38,374 bases of DNA from an uncultured Clostridia bacterium (GTDB lineage: Bacteria; Bacillota; Clostridia; Oscillospirales; CAG-272), in assembly GCA_944384585.1 (NCBI GenBank), contig CALWTY010000021.1, forward strand, positions 1 to 38,374, given 5' to 3'. Shown one piece after another: positions 22,326 through 30,556 of this stretch (position 1 is the stretch's first letter; every line of letters begins with the position of its first letter). The position numbers and the translations under genes were made by a program. The notes beneath the pieces were generated by a model, which worked only from the letters and a program-made list of their open reading frames with translations, was not told the DNA's origin and did no database searches.

Positions 22326-22370
22326 AAATCCCCCTCGCTTCTTGACAAGCGGCGGGATTTATGGTATCCT
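22326..22370 (+). promoter_or_regulatory. Promoter with its -35 box inside a hairpin
   Basis: TTGACA (22342-22347), 17-bp spacer, TATCCT (22365-22370) with extended -10 (TGG). The -35 lies in and beside the loop of an inverted repeat: AAATCCC (22326-22332) with GGGATTT (22354-22360), and CGCTT (22336-22340) with AAGCG (22347-22351). The hairpin may serve as a weak terminator for the preceding mutase gene. Confidence 0.65.
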
Positions 22371-22439
22371 ATATTATGGAATGATTTTTTTGCCGTTACG
22401 GCGGCTTCGGGAGACCCCGGGAAAGGATAGGTGATTTGC

Positions 22440-22775
22440 ATGGCAACAGAGGATGCAATCATGGTTCACAAAAACGAGATCGTTTTCTGCGATAAGAAAA
22501 CCGACAAAAGCCGTTTCAAGCACTATCGGCTGACCCCTGCCAATCTGACGAAGATCGTGTTTGACTATGCCTACAGAAAGACCTTCTTCGGACTGAAAAA
22601 GGAGCTGGAGGAGAGGATTGTTTTTTATGTGAACGATCCCGATATTCCCTCGGAGCTGATTGTGTGCGAGCATGAAGAGGAGAATTTCCGCCGCTTCCGC
22701 GGGGGACTCCGCAGCTTTGTTGACGACAATAAGGTTGCGCTGGAGATCAAGAGCGCAGAGGAAGCAGTCAAGTAA
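22440..22775 (+). CDS. Small conserved-type hypothetical protein, 111 aa
   Basis: I do not recognise this family. The 111-aa product is soluble, alternates charged and hydrophobic residues (KNEIVFCDKKT, KKELEERIVFYVNDP) and could form a small beta-rich domain of pleckstrin-homology-like kind, which is only an impression. It has a consensus promoter, and the ATG at 22440 is preceded by AGGTG 6 nt upstream; an earlier in-frame GTG at 22431 is too close to the GGAAAGGA. It is followed by a strong hairpin terminator, so it is probably a single-gene unit placed ahead of the UvrD-like helicase. Codon use is like that of its neighbours. Confidence 0.7.
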   Translation: MATEDAIMVHKNEIVFCDKKTDKSRFKHYRLTPANLTKIVFDYAYRKTFFGLKKELEERIVFYVNDPDIPSELIVCEHEEENFRRFRGGLRSFVDDNKVALEIKSAEEAVK

Positions 22776-22782
22776 GTGAGCG

Positions 22783-22811
22783 CGGGGATGTCGCAGCGAC
22801 ATCCCCGTTTT
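22783..22811 (+). terminator. Terminator after the 111-aa gene
   Basis: Perfect 11-bp stem CGGGGATGTCG / CGACATCCCCG with a 3-nt loop, followed by TTTT. No separate promoter is obvious between it and the following helicase gene, so read-through may feed that gene. Confidence 0.85.
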
Positions 22812-22857
22812 GCCGTTTTCACGGGAAAACGGGCGGAACAGAGGACGGGGGCGCGGG

Positions 22858-24957
22858 ATGACCTATCAGGAATACAAAACCGAATACCGCATCACCCTGG
22901 ATCACGATCAGGACAAGGCCTGCGCACAGACGGAGGGCCATGTTCTGCTGCTCGCCGTGCCGGGAAGCGGCAAGACGACCGTCATGACCGCCCGCCTCGG
23001 CTATCTGGTGAGAGGGCTGGGCGTGCCGCCCGACGCCATCCTGGCGGTGACCTACAGCGTGGCAGGCGCGCGGGAGATGAAGAACCGCTTCGAGCGGCTT
23101 TTCGGTCCGTGCGGGATCGAAATACGAACGATCAACGGCTACTGCGCAAAGATCATCGGCTGCTATGAGCGCCTATACCGACGGAAGGCATTTCGGCTTT
23201 TGGAGAACGAGGGGGAGGTCTCCCGGATTCTGCGGGAGATCATGCGGGGCTGCGGGGGCTTTCCCTCCGAGAATGAGGTGCGGGACGTCAGAACCGCCGT
23301 CACCTACTGCCGCAATCAGATGCTCACCGAGCAGCAGATTGCCGACGCCATCCATATCGAGGGGCGCGATTTCCCCGAGATATATCGCCTCTACCGACGC
23401 TTCAAGATCGAGAATCGTCTGATGGATTATGACGACCAGCTTTCCTACGGCTATCATATTCTCTGCCGATGCCCGGAGGTCAACCGCGCCTATGCGGGGC
23501 GCTTTCGCTATGTCTGCGTCGACGAGGCGCAGGATACCTCCAAGCTGCAGCATATGATTTTGCGGAAGGCGGCGGAGGTCAGCGGCAATCTTTTCATGGT
23601 CGGGGATGAGGATCAGAGCATCTACGGCTTCCGGGCGGCCTATCCGGAGGGGCTTCTGGAGTTTGATCGTCTCTATCCCGATGCCTCCGTCGGCTTCATC
23701 GTGCGGAATTACCGCAGCAGCGGGACGATCGTGGCGGCAGCCGATCGCTTTATCGCCGCCAATACCGAACGCCGGATGAAGCATATGTTCACCGAGAACG
23801 ACGCAGGTGAACCGATCCGCCGCACCGAACTGTCGGATCTGCGGGAGCTTCCCGCCTATCTCTGCAACATTGCCGCGTCGGCGGGGGAAAAAGGCAAGAT
23901 CGCCGTGCTTTGCCGCCTGAATGATTCGCTGATTCCGCTGATCGACGCGCTCAGCGCCGCAGGACTCCCCTTTTCGGTCCGGGACGGGGACGGGCTCTTT
24001 TTTACTCACTATATCGTGACCGATCTGATCGATATCCTTCGGTTTGCCTCCGATCCCTTTGATCCCGCGCTGTTTGAGAGGCTGTATTATAAATTCTCCG
24101 CCGGCGTCGGACGCAATGACTTTGAATATGCCCTGCGGCATAACGTCGGACGGGAAATGCTCTCCTATCCCGAATATCTGGCCTCCTGTCCGGTCTGCTC
24201 CGAACAGGTCAGAAAGCGGATGCGGCGGGTGGCAGACGTGCTGTTCCGCATCAATTCCGCCGACAGCTATGAGGCGATGCGGCTGATCATCGACCGCTCC
24301 GGCTACGGATCGTACCTGGCCAAACGCTCCAAGGATGTGTCGAAGGTGAATACCATGCTGGCGCTGGCCGACCGGATGCGGGATAAAACCTCCTTCTTCC
24401 GCCGCCTCGGGGAGCTTGCCGAGGTGATCAGGCGGGGGAGCGAGTCGAAGGATGGGATCATTCTGTCGACCATCCATTCCGCCAAGGGAATGGAATTCGA
24501 TCATGTCATTCTCTGCGACGCCAGAAACGGAATCCTCCCCTCTGTGACCGAGCCGGCCGACGGCAAGGGCTACTCCGAGGAGGAGCGGAAGCAGCGGGAG
24601 GAGGATCGGCGGCTCTTTTACGTCGGGGTGACAAGGGCGATCGGGCGGCTGGAGCTGGTCACATACCGAAAGGCCTTCGGGGAGGACTGCGGCGGCTGGG
24701 AGTTTGTCTCGACGCTGCTGGGACAGCCGGAAAAGAAGCCCTCTCCCGCCGGCCGGAAAAAGGAGGAGCATCCCGTCACGGAGGAGCTTCTTTCCTCCTT
24801 CTCGGTCGGGGATGAGGTGTTTCACAAAGCCTTCGGAGACGGGGTCATCATCGGCAAGCGGGGCAGCTTTGCCGAGATCCGCTTTTTCCGTCTGACCGTG
24901 CCGAAGCGGATTGATCTTGCGGTCTGTCTTGAAAAAAGGCTGCTTCGCCGCCGCTGA
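22858..24957 (+). CDS. UvrD/PcrA-like superfamily 1 DNA helicase
   Basis: A 699-aa 3'-5' SF1A helicase. Walker A AVPGSGKTT (K39), motif II CVDEAQDTSKLQ, motif III GDEDQSIYGFR, motif V STIHSAKGMEFDHVIL and motif VI RLFYVGVTRA are all present. The C-terminal part (about 645-690, VGDEVFHKAFGDGVIIG) resembles the Tudor-like domain by which PcrA binds RNA polymerase. It is shorter than PcrA/UvrD (about 720-740 aa) and divergent, so it is a paralogue rather than clearly pcrA itself. The ATG at 22858 has only a weak GAGG upstream; a longer frame adds 16 low-complexity residues within the terminator region. Followed 37 bp later by the DUF3783 gene. Confidence 0.88.
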   Translation: MTYQEYKTEYRITLDHDQDKACAQTEGHVLLLAVPGSGKTTVMTARLGYLVRGLGVPPDAILAVTYSVAGAREMKNRFERLFGPCGIEIRTINGYCAKIIGCYERLYRRKAFRLLENEGEVSRILREIMRGCGGFPSENEVRDVRTAVTYCRNQMLTEQQIADAIHIEGRDFPEIYRLYRRFKIENRLMDYDDQLSYGYHILCRCPEVNRAYAGRFRYVCVDEAQDTSKLQHMILRKAAEVSGNLFMVGDEDQSIYGFRAAYPEGLLEFDRLYPDASVGFIVRNYRSSGTIVAAADRFIAANTERRMKHMFTENDAGEPIRRTELSDLRELPAYLCNIAASAGEKGKIAVLCRLNDSLIPLIDALSAAGLPFSVRDGDGLFFTHYIVTDLIDILRFASDPFDPALFERLYYKFSAGVGRNDFEYALRHNVGREMLSYPEYLASCPVCSEQVRKRMRRVADVLFRINSADSYEAMRLIIDRSGYGSYLAKRSKDVSKVNTMLALADRMRDKTSFFRRLGELAEVIRRGSESKDGIILSTIHSAKGMEFDHVILCDARNGILPSVTEPADGKGYSEEERKQREEDRRLFYVGVTRAIGRLELVTYRKAFGEDCGGWEFVSTLLGQPEKKPSPAGRKKEEHPVTEELLSSFSVGDEVFHKAFGDGVIIGKRGSFAEIRFFRLTVPKRIDLAVCLEKRLLRRR

Positions 24958-24994
24958 AGTGCGGCTGTATGATCGAAAGGAAGCGTGTTATTCT

Positions 24995-25366
24995 ATGGAA
25001 AAACCGAGCATACTGTGTTATGGGATCGACGAACGGGAGGTCTCCCGCCTTGAGAAGGCGGCGAAGTGCGTCGGCGCATCGGTGCGGAAGCCTCTTCCCG
25101 CCGAATATTCTCTGCCGATTGCGGCAGCGGCGGCAAACCTGCCGGTACGAAGGCCCTACGAGGGGCCGCTGCTGCCGGAGGGAATGCTGGTCTTTGTCAG
25201 CTTCCCGGAGGGAACGCTCGATCTGCTCCTGTCGGAGCTGAAGAAAAACGGCATCGGAATCGGGATTCTGAAGGCGATTCTCACGCCCTATAATGCCGTC
25301 ATGACGCCCTTTGCGCTCTACGAGGAGCTTTGCCGCGAGCGGAAGGCGTTTTTGCAGAGAAAATAA
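24995..25366 (+). CDS. DUF3783 domain-containing protein
   Basis: A 123-aa protein of unknown function that I match by pattern to the Clostridia-typical DUF3783 family: the late part GIGIGILKAILTPYNAVMTPFALYEEL (given here only as a description of positions about 85-113: glycine-rich turn, then KAILTPYN and a helix) is characteristic. No catalytic motif or membrane segment. The start is ATG 24995, with AGGAAG about 11 nt upstream; the frame is open farther upstream but overlaps the helicase end. It lies between a helicase and popT on the same strand, probably in the same transcript. Confidence 0.75.
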   Translation: MEKPSILCYGIDEREVSRLEKAAKCVGASVRKPLPAEYSLPIAAAAANLPVRRPYEGPLLPEGMLVFVSFPEGTLDLLLSELKKNGIGIGILKAILTPYNAVMTPFALYEELCRERKAFLQRK

Positions 25367-25389
25367 TGGGTTTGGAAAGGGATTAAACT

Positions 25390-26328
25390 ATGACCGGGAA
25401 CAACGAACAAAAGGAACTTCGGCAAACCAAGGCTAAAAAAGCCGCTCCCGCGATCATCCGCCTCTTTCAGGGGATGCTGATCGGCGTCGGGGGGATTCTG
25501 CCGGGGATCAGCGGCGGGGTGATGTGCGCCATCTTCGGTCTGTATCAGCCGGTGATGGAGTTTCTGGCGCATCCGATCCGGAATTTCAAAACGCATATCC
25601 GGCTGCTGCTGCCTGCGGGAATCGGGCTGGTGCTGGGCTTTCTCGGACTTGCGAAACTGGTGCTGATGCTGTTTCAAAGCAACGAGATTGTCGCTACCTG
25701 CGTGTTTGTCGGGCTCATCCTCGGGATGCTCCCCTCCCTTTGGAAGGAAGCGGGGGAGAAGGGGCGGAAGCCCTCCTCCTTTGTCACGATGGGCGTGTCC
25801 TTTGCCGTGATCTTCGGCATTTTTCTTGCGCTGGAATTGATCGCGGATGCCTCTCTTGCCATCACGCCGAATCTCTGGTGGTTCTTTGTTTCGGGAGTGC
25901 TGTTCGGTTTAGGGATCGTCGTGCCGGGGATGAGCGCCTCCTCCCCGCTGCTCTATCTCGGTCTGATGGAGCCGCTTTTGGATGTGGCGAGCAGTTTTAT
26001 GGATAGCGTCGCGCACTTCCTGGCAGGCGGCGTCAGCTTTGCCGAGGCGGTCTCCGCCATGCGCTTCGATGCGGCGATCCCCTTCGTGCTGGGGGTGGCG
26101 GCGGTCTTCGTCTCCCTCTCACGGCTTGTGAATTTCCTGATCGGGAAATATTATTCGCAGTTTTATCACGGCATCTTCGGCGTTGTCGCGGCGACGACGC
26201 TGCCGATTCTGATTTTCAAGCTGGAAGCGTCAAAGGACCTCCTTGTCAAGCTGCTCTGTCTGGTCGGGGGCTTTGCCGCCGCCTGGCTGCTTGACAGGAT
26301 CAGCCGGAAATATACCGAAAATGCATAG
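25390..26328 (+). CDS. popT: DUF368 family polyprenyl-phosphate transporter (PopT)
   Basis: An integral membrane protein of 312 aa with about eight to nine hydrophobic segments. The family hallmark is the glycine-rich re-entrant stretch near the N terminus, GGILPGISGGVMCAIFGLY (residues 36-54), repeated in inverted-topology fashion in the second half (FGLGIVVPGMSASSPLLYLG). DUF368 members have been shown to recycle undecaprenyl phosphate across the membrane for wall synthesis, alongside DedA-type UptA. ATG 25390 has AAAGGGA upstream. It lies 18 bp before polA and 23 bp after the DUF3783 gene. The family call is firm; the gene name rests on published work on homologues. Confidence 0.88.
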   Translation: MTGNNEQKELRQTKAKKAAPAIIRLFQGMLIGVGGILPGISGGVMCAIFGLYQPVMEFLAHPIRNFKTHIRLLLPAGIGLVLGFLGLAKLVLMLFQSNEIVATCVFVGLILGMLPSLWKEAGEKGRKPSSFVTMGVSFAVIFGIFLALELIADASLAITPNLWWFFVSGVLFGLGIVVPGMSASSPLLYLGLMEPLLDVASSFMDSVAHFLAGGVSFAEAVSAMRFDAAIPFVLGVAAVFVSLSRLVNFLIGKYYSQFYHGIFGVVAATTLPILIFKLEASKDLLVKLLCLVGGFAAAWLLDRISRKYTENA

Positions 26329-26346
26329 CCGAAAGGAAGGGCGATC

Positions 26347-28872
26347 ATGAAGACACTGCTCCTGATAGACGGAAACAGCATACTCAACCGCGCCTTTTAC
26401 GGAATCCGTCCCCTGACCACCTCCAAGGGGCTGTATACCCACGCCGTCTACGGCATGGCGAATATCGTGCTGCGGCATCTGGAGGACATCAAGCCCGAAT
26501 ATGCCGCCGTCGCCTTCGACGTCAAGGCGCCGACCTTCCGCCATCGCCGTTACGATGGCTATAAGGCGACAAGAAAGGGGATGCCGGAGGAGCTGGCGGT
26601 GCAGCTCCCCTATGCCAAGCAATGCATGGCGGCGCTCGGCTTCCGGGTGCTGGAGCTGCCGGGCTACGAGGCCGACGATATCCTCGGCACCTGCGCGGCG
26701 TTCGGGCGGGAGGATCCCGGGCTCGCCGTCGACATTCTGACCGGCGACCGCGATTCCCTGCAGTTGATCCGCGATAACGTAGCCGTCCTGCTCGCCGGAA
26801 CGGGGGAGACGGTGACCTATCGGCGGGATCGGTTTTTCGAACGGTACGGGATCACGCCGGAGCAGTTTGTCGACGTCAAGGCGCTGATGGGCGATTCCTC
26901 CGACAATATTCCCGGCGTCCCCGGCATCGGGGAGAAGACGGCGCTGAAGCTGATCTCCTCCTTCGGCTCCCTCGACGAGGTCTATCGCAGGCTGGACGGC
27001 AATGAGATCGCCCCCGCAGTCGTCAAAAAGCTGGAGGCAGGCAGGGAAAGCGCGTATCTGTCGCAGGAGCTGGCGCAGATCTGCTGTGATGCGCCGCTCG
27101 GGATTTCGATGGCAGAGCTGCGGTACGACGGCTTCGACCGTGACTCCCTGCGCAGTCTTTTGACCGAGCTTGAGCTTTCCTCCCTTCTGAAGCGGCTCGG
27201 GCTCGATCGGGAGGAGGAGAGCGCCGGGGAGAACGGAACGGTCCCCGCTGCCGAACCGATGCTGCCTGCCGTCTCCCTGACCCCCGAGCGCCTGGCGGAA
27301 AAGGAGTTAAGGTATTGCTCGGTGCTTTTCTCCGACAGCGAAATGACGGTCTACGACGGGAAGCAGCTCTATCGCGTCGGATATGACGATCCGTCGGAGG
27401 TGGCTGCCTTCTTTTCCGATCCCGGACGGACGGTCATCGTTTCCGATTCCAAAAAGCTCTGCCTGACCTTCGGAAAACCTGCCTGTCAGGTTTTTGATGC
27501 CGTTCTGGCCGCTTATGTCGACGATCCCTCCGAGAGCAATTACGATCTGCACCGCCTCTCCGTCAAGTATCTCGGCCGCCCGAACGCAGACGAGCCGACG
27601 CGCCTGCTCTATGAGCTGGCGCCGGTGCTGAACGAGCGCCTGAAGGAGACCGGGCAGTCGTCGCTCTACTATCAGATCGAAGAGCCGCTTGCCTATGTGC
27701 TGGCGGAGATGGAGCGCTGCGGCTTTCGCGTCGATCGGGAGGGGCTTGCCGCCTATTCCGACGAGCTGCAGAAAAAATGCGACGACCATACCGAGGCGAT
27801 CTATGCGCAGGTGGGGCATCCCTTCAATATCAATTCCACTAAACAGCTCGGAGAGGTGCTGTTCGGGGAGCTGGAGCTTCCGATCCTGAAAAAGACCAAA
27901 ACGGGATACTCCACAGACGCCGAGACGCTTGACAAGCTGCGCCCCTATCACCCCATCATCGACGCGATCCTGGAATACCGACAAGTGGCAAAGCTCCGCT
28001 CCACCTACTGCGAGGGGCTTCTCAAGGTGGCAGACGAGGAGGGGCGGGTTCACAGCAGCTTCAATCAGACGGTGACGGCGACGGGGCGGCTTTCCTCCTC
28101 CGAGCCGAATCTGCAGAATATTCCGATCCGCACCGAGACGGGGCGTCGGCTTCGGAAATTTTTCCTGCCGAAGAACAGCGATTACGTCCTCGTGGACGCC
28201 GACTACTCGCAGATCGAGCTGCGGGTGCTGGCTGCCGTGTCGGGGGATGAGCATATGATCAGGGCCTTTGCCGAAGGGGAGGATATCCATACGATGACGG
28301 CGGCGTCGGTCTTCGGGGTGTCGCCCGAGGAGGTGACGGAGGAGCAGCGCAAGCGCGCCAAGGCGGTCAATTTCGGCATCGTTTACGGCATCAGCGCCTT
28401 CTCGCTGGGAAACGATATCGGCGTTTCGAAATACGAGGCGGATCGCTATATCCGCCAATATCTCGCCCGCTATCCCGGCGTCAGCGCCTATCTGGAGCAG
28501 ACCGTCGAGAAAGCAGGACAGGACGGCTATGTGACGACGATTTTCGGACGGCGTCGGTATATTCCGGAGCTGTCCTCCCCGAAGAAGCAGCTTCAGGCCT
28601 TCGGCAAGAGGGTGGCGATGAACAGTCCGATCCAGGGAGCGGCGGCCGACATCATCAAAATCGCCATGATCCGAGTCGCTGAGGCGCTGGAGAAGAGCGG
28701 CATCGACGCAAGGCTGATTCTGCAGGTGCATGACGAGCTGATTCTGGAGGCGCATCACAGCTGCGCCAAGGAGGCGGCCGATCTGCTGAAGAGGGAGATG
28801 GAGTCGGCGGTAACGCTGCCGGTCCCCCTTTCGGTCGATATCGGGATCGGGGATAATTGGTACGAATGCTGA
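26347..28872 (+). CDS. polA: DNA polymerase I
   Basis: An 841-aa Pol I for Okazaki fragment processing and repair. Residues 1-290 form the 5' nuclease, with GYEADDILGT and GDRDSLQL acidic clusters and the helix-hairpin-helix GVPGIGEKTA. The middle (about 300-450) is the 3'-5' exonuclease fold, but the usual DxE of Exo motif I is missing, so proofreading is probably lost as in Taq and Bacillus enzymes. Polymerase motifs are intact: A DYSQIELR (about 618-625), B RAKAVNFGIVYG (about 670) and C LQVHDE with H795-D796-E797. ATG 26347 has AGGAAGG upstream. The terminator follows 46 bp after the stop. Confidence 0.95.
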   Translation: MKTLLLIDGNSILNRAFYGIRPLTTSKGLYTHAVYGMANIVLRHLEDIKPEYAAVAFDVKAPTFRHRRYDGYKATRKGMPEELAVQLPYAKQCMAALGFRVLELPGYEADDILGTCAAFGREDPGLAVDILTGDRDSLQLIRDNVAVLLAGTGETVTYRRDRFFERYGITPEQFVDVKALMGDSSDNIPGVPGIGEKTALKLISSFGSLDEVYRRLDGNEIAPAVVKKLEAGRESAYLSQELAQICCDAPLGISMAELRYDGFDRDSLRSLLTELELSSLLKRLGLDREEESAGENGTVPAAEPMLPAVSLTPERLAEKELRYCSVLFSDSEMTVYDGKQLYRVGYDDPSEVAAFFSDPGRTVIVSDSKKLCLTFGKPACQVFDAVLAAYVDDPSESNYDLHRLSVKYLGRPNADEPTRLLYELAPVLNERLKETGQSSLYYQIEEPLAYVLAEMERCGFRVDREGLAAYSDELQKKCDDHTEAIYAQVGHPFNINSTKQLGEVLFGELELPILKKTKTGYSTDAETLDKLRPYHPIIDAILEYRQVAKLRSTYCEGLLKVADEEGRVHSSFNQTVTATGRLSSSEPNLQNIPIRTETGRRLRKFFLPKNSDYVLVDADYSQIELRVLAAVSGDEHMIRAFAEGEDIHTMTAASVFGVSPEEVTEEQRKRAKAVNFGIVYGISAFSLGNDIGVSKYEADRYIRQYLARYPGVSAYLEQTVEKAGQDGYVTTIFGRRRYIPELSSPKKQLQAFGKRVAMNSPIQGAAADIIKIAMIRVAEALEKSGIDARLILQVHDELILEAHHSCAKEAADLLKREMESAVTLPVPLSVDIGIGDNWYEC

Positions 28873-28918
28873 ACCGCGGTCGCATGGGATATCAGACCGC
28901 TTCCGCAGCAGAAAAAAA

Positions 28919-28960
28919 GGGCTTCCGGGGTCGTGCGTGACTTCGGAAGCCCGTTTCTTT
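28919..28960. terminator. Bidirectional terminator between polA and the lipoprotein gene
   Basis: Stem GGGCTTCCG (28919-28927) / CGGAAGCCC (28944-28952) with a partly paired loop. The plus strand continues GTTTCTTT; the minus strand ends in seven T, so it serves both convergent genes. Confidence 0.85.
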
Positions 28961-29012
28961 ATTCCGTGAGGCGGAATTGCCGCTAAAAAGGTGTATGGCG
29001 TCCTCGGGAGCT

Positions 29013-29468
29013 TCAATGCCCGGCGAGGTCGGTGTTGTTGCTTGCGGGATGAGAGGAGTTGAAGAAGAGAATGGTCAGATATTCTCCCTCGCCCGGCTCG
29101 GTGTCATAGGAGAGCGTCGTATGCTCGAGATATTTCGATTCGATCCGGACGCCGGTCTGCCCGGTGATCTCCACGATCTCAAAATCCTCCTTCAGGGCGG
29201 AAATCAGCGCGTCGGGATCTGAAACCGAGTCCTTTTTCACCAAAGCAGCGCCGAAATACTGAATGCCGTTTCCGTTCCCGTTCAGTTTTCCGTAAATGCC
29301 CTTCGCTTCGAGAATGCCGTCGTCGGTGGCCGCCGAGACGGTTTCGGTAAAGGTATCCATCATCGTGTTCAGAAGGAGGCGGTTGGATGCGCCGAAGAAC
29401 CTGCAGGAGGCCAGAAGCCCGACGGTGACGGCAAGGAGGAGTATCATTCCGATTCTGTTTCGATTCAT
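29013..29468 (-). CDS. Hypothetical lipoprotein, 151 aa
   Basis: An exported lipoprotein of unknown function. The N terminus (MNRNRIGMILLLAVTVGLLA) is a signal peptide and LLASC gives the lipobox with C22. The mature part is a small alpha/beta domain with no known catalytic motif; DUF4358-like lipoproteins of Clostridia are of similar size, but I could not see a convincing match. ATG 29468 has AAAGGAG 7 nt upstream. It has its own consensus promoter, divergent from the O-acetyltransferase gene, and a terminator shared with polA. Probably a single-gene unit. Confidence 0.75.
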   Translation of the reverse strand: MNRNRIGMILLLAVTVGLLASCRFFGASNRLLLNTMMDTFTETVSAATDDGILEAKGIYGKLNGNGNGIQYFGAALVKKDSVSDPDALISALKEDFEIVEITGQTGVRIESKYLEHTTLSYDTEPGEGEYLTILFFNSSHPASNNTDLAGH

Positions 29469-29520
29469 GTCAGAGCTCCTTTCTTACGACAGCAAAGAAT
29501 TTGCGCTGCCGATTATTTAT

Positions 29521-29549
29521 ATGATATCACGGGTCGGCGGGATTGTCAA
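29521..29549 (-). promoter_or_regulatory. Promoter of the lipoprotein gene
   Basis: Minus-strand TTGACA (29544-29549) and TATCAT (29521-29526), 17-bp spacer, extended -10 (TGA). Confidence 0.85.
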
Positions 29550-29587
29550 GAGGGACGGCCCGCGGCGGTCTGCGAACAAAACGTCTC

Positions 29588-29616
29588 TTGACAAATCCGC
29601 CGCTTTGTTGTATCCT
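29588..29616 (+). promoter_or_regulatory. Promoter of the sugar O-acetyltransferase gene
   Basis: TTGACA (29588-29593), 17-bp spacer, TATCCT (29611-29616). Divergent from the lipoprotein promoter; the two -35 boxes are 38 bp apart. Confidence 0.8.
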
Positions 29617-29681
29617 GTTGACGGCATATTCCTGCCGCACGCCCCAATGGGCGGAAACTCTGTTGCGATGAGGTGTCAAGT

Positions 29682-30272
29682 ATGACAGAAAAAGAAAAAC
29701 GGGATCTCGGTTATCTCTATAACGCCAATTACGACGAGGAGCTGATCGGGGAGATTATCGGAACGAACGATCTCTGCCATGACTACAATCAGCTCCGCCC
29801 CTCCGATTGGGAGGCAAGGCGGGCGCTGCTGAAGAGGATCATCGGAAAGCTGGGAAAGGAAGCGGTGGTCAACGCACCCTTCTGGTGCGATTTCGGTTAC
29901 AATGTCGAGGCCGGGGACTGCTTCTTTGTCAATCGGAACTGTCAGATCCTCGACGGCGGACGGGTGACCTTCGGGGATCACGTCTTTATTGCGCCCAACT
30001 GCGTCTTTACGACGGCGGAGCATGCCCTTGACGTGGAGCAGCGGAACGAGGGATTGGAGGTGGCGCTCCCGATCAAGGTGGGAAACAACGTCTGGATCGG
30101 CGCGGGGACGACGGTGCTCGGCGGGGTGACCATCGGGGACGATACCGTGATCGGCGCGGGCAGCGTCGTGACGAGGGATATCCCGTCGGGCGTGATCGCC
30201 TGCGGCGTTCCCTGCCGCGTTCTCAGGAGCATCACGGAGGCCGATCGCGACCGCTATCCGCATTGTCCGTGA
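29682..30272 (+). CDS. maa: Maltose/galactoside O-acetyltransferase family protein
   Basis: Transfers acetyl from acetyl-CoA to a sugar, as Maa and LacA do. The 196-aa protein has an N-terminal cap with the Maa-type YDAND-like stretch (NDLCHDYNQLRPSDWEAR, about 30-47) and a left-handed parallel beta-helix of hexapeptide repeats (about 70-185). The catalytic His is in TTAEHALDVE; NNVWIGAGTTVLGGVTIG and the C-terminal GVPCRVLR are standard. ATG 29682 with GAGGT 7 nt upstream was chosen over a GTG three codons earlier. Monocistronic with its own promoter. The physiological acceptor sugar is unknown; the function may be detoxifying sugar excess. Confidence 0.9.
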   Translation: MTEKEKRDLGYLYNANYDEELIGEIIGTNDLCHDYNQLRPSDWEARRALLKRIIGKLGKEAVVNAPFWCDFGYNVEAGDCFFVNRNCQILDGGRVTFGDHVFIAPNCVFTTAEHALDVEQRNEGLEVALPIKVGNNVWIGAGTTVLGGVTIGDDTVIGAGSVVTRDIPSGVIACGVPCRVLRSITEADRDRYPHCP

Positions 30273-30417
30273 CGGAAGGAGGCGCTGCCGCCCCCGTCAT
30301 AGCTCCGGCAAAAGATCACGTCAGTGGGGAGCGGACTGCCGGGAGCCTGCAAGGACAGGCTCCCGGCAGCAGGAGCTCCGGGCAAACTCATTCCCCGATC
30401 TGCCGTCTTGTCCGAAA
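30273..30417. other. Gap with a large perfect hairpin and no gene
   Basis: Contains a perfect 14-bp inverted repeat CTGCCGGGAGCCTG / CAGGCTCCCGGCAG (30336-30349 and 30356-30369) with a 6-nt loop, extended by GGAGC / GCTCC outside. It has no T-run. It lies between maa and the terminator at 30418. Could be a structured 3' UTR or a remnant repeat. Confidence 0.6.
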
Positions 30418-30464
30418 AAAACCGCCGCGGGAGCAGCCGTAACGCTTGCTTCCGCGGCGGTTTT
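30418..30464. terminator. Bidirectional terminator between maa and the ABC exporter operon
   Basis: Stem AAAACCGCCGCGG (30418-30430) / CCGCGGCGGTTTT (30452-30464), lengthened by a partly wobble-paired inner stem GAGCA / TGCTT. Plus strand ends in TTTT; the minus strand ends in seven T. It closes the ABC-DUF1854-ABC operon from one side and maa from the other. Confidence 0.9.
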
Positions 30465-30556
30465 ACTGCAGGAATGTACAAAGCCCTGTCATCTGTGTGT
30501 CTTCCGCGCTTGGAGAGTGATGCCGATGGAGGGGAATCGGAGCCCCGGACAGGAGG

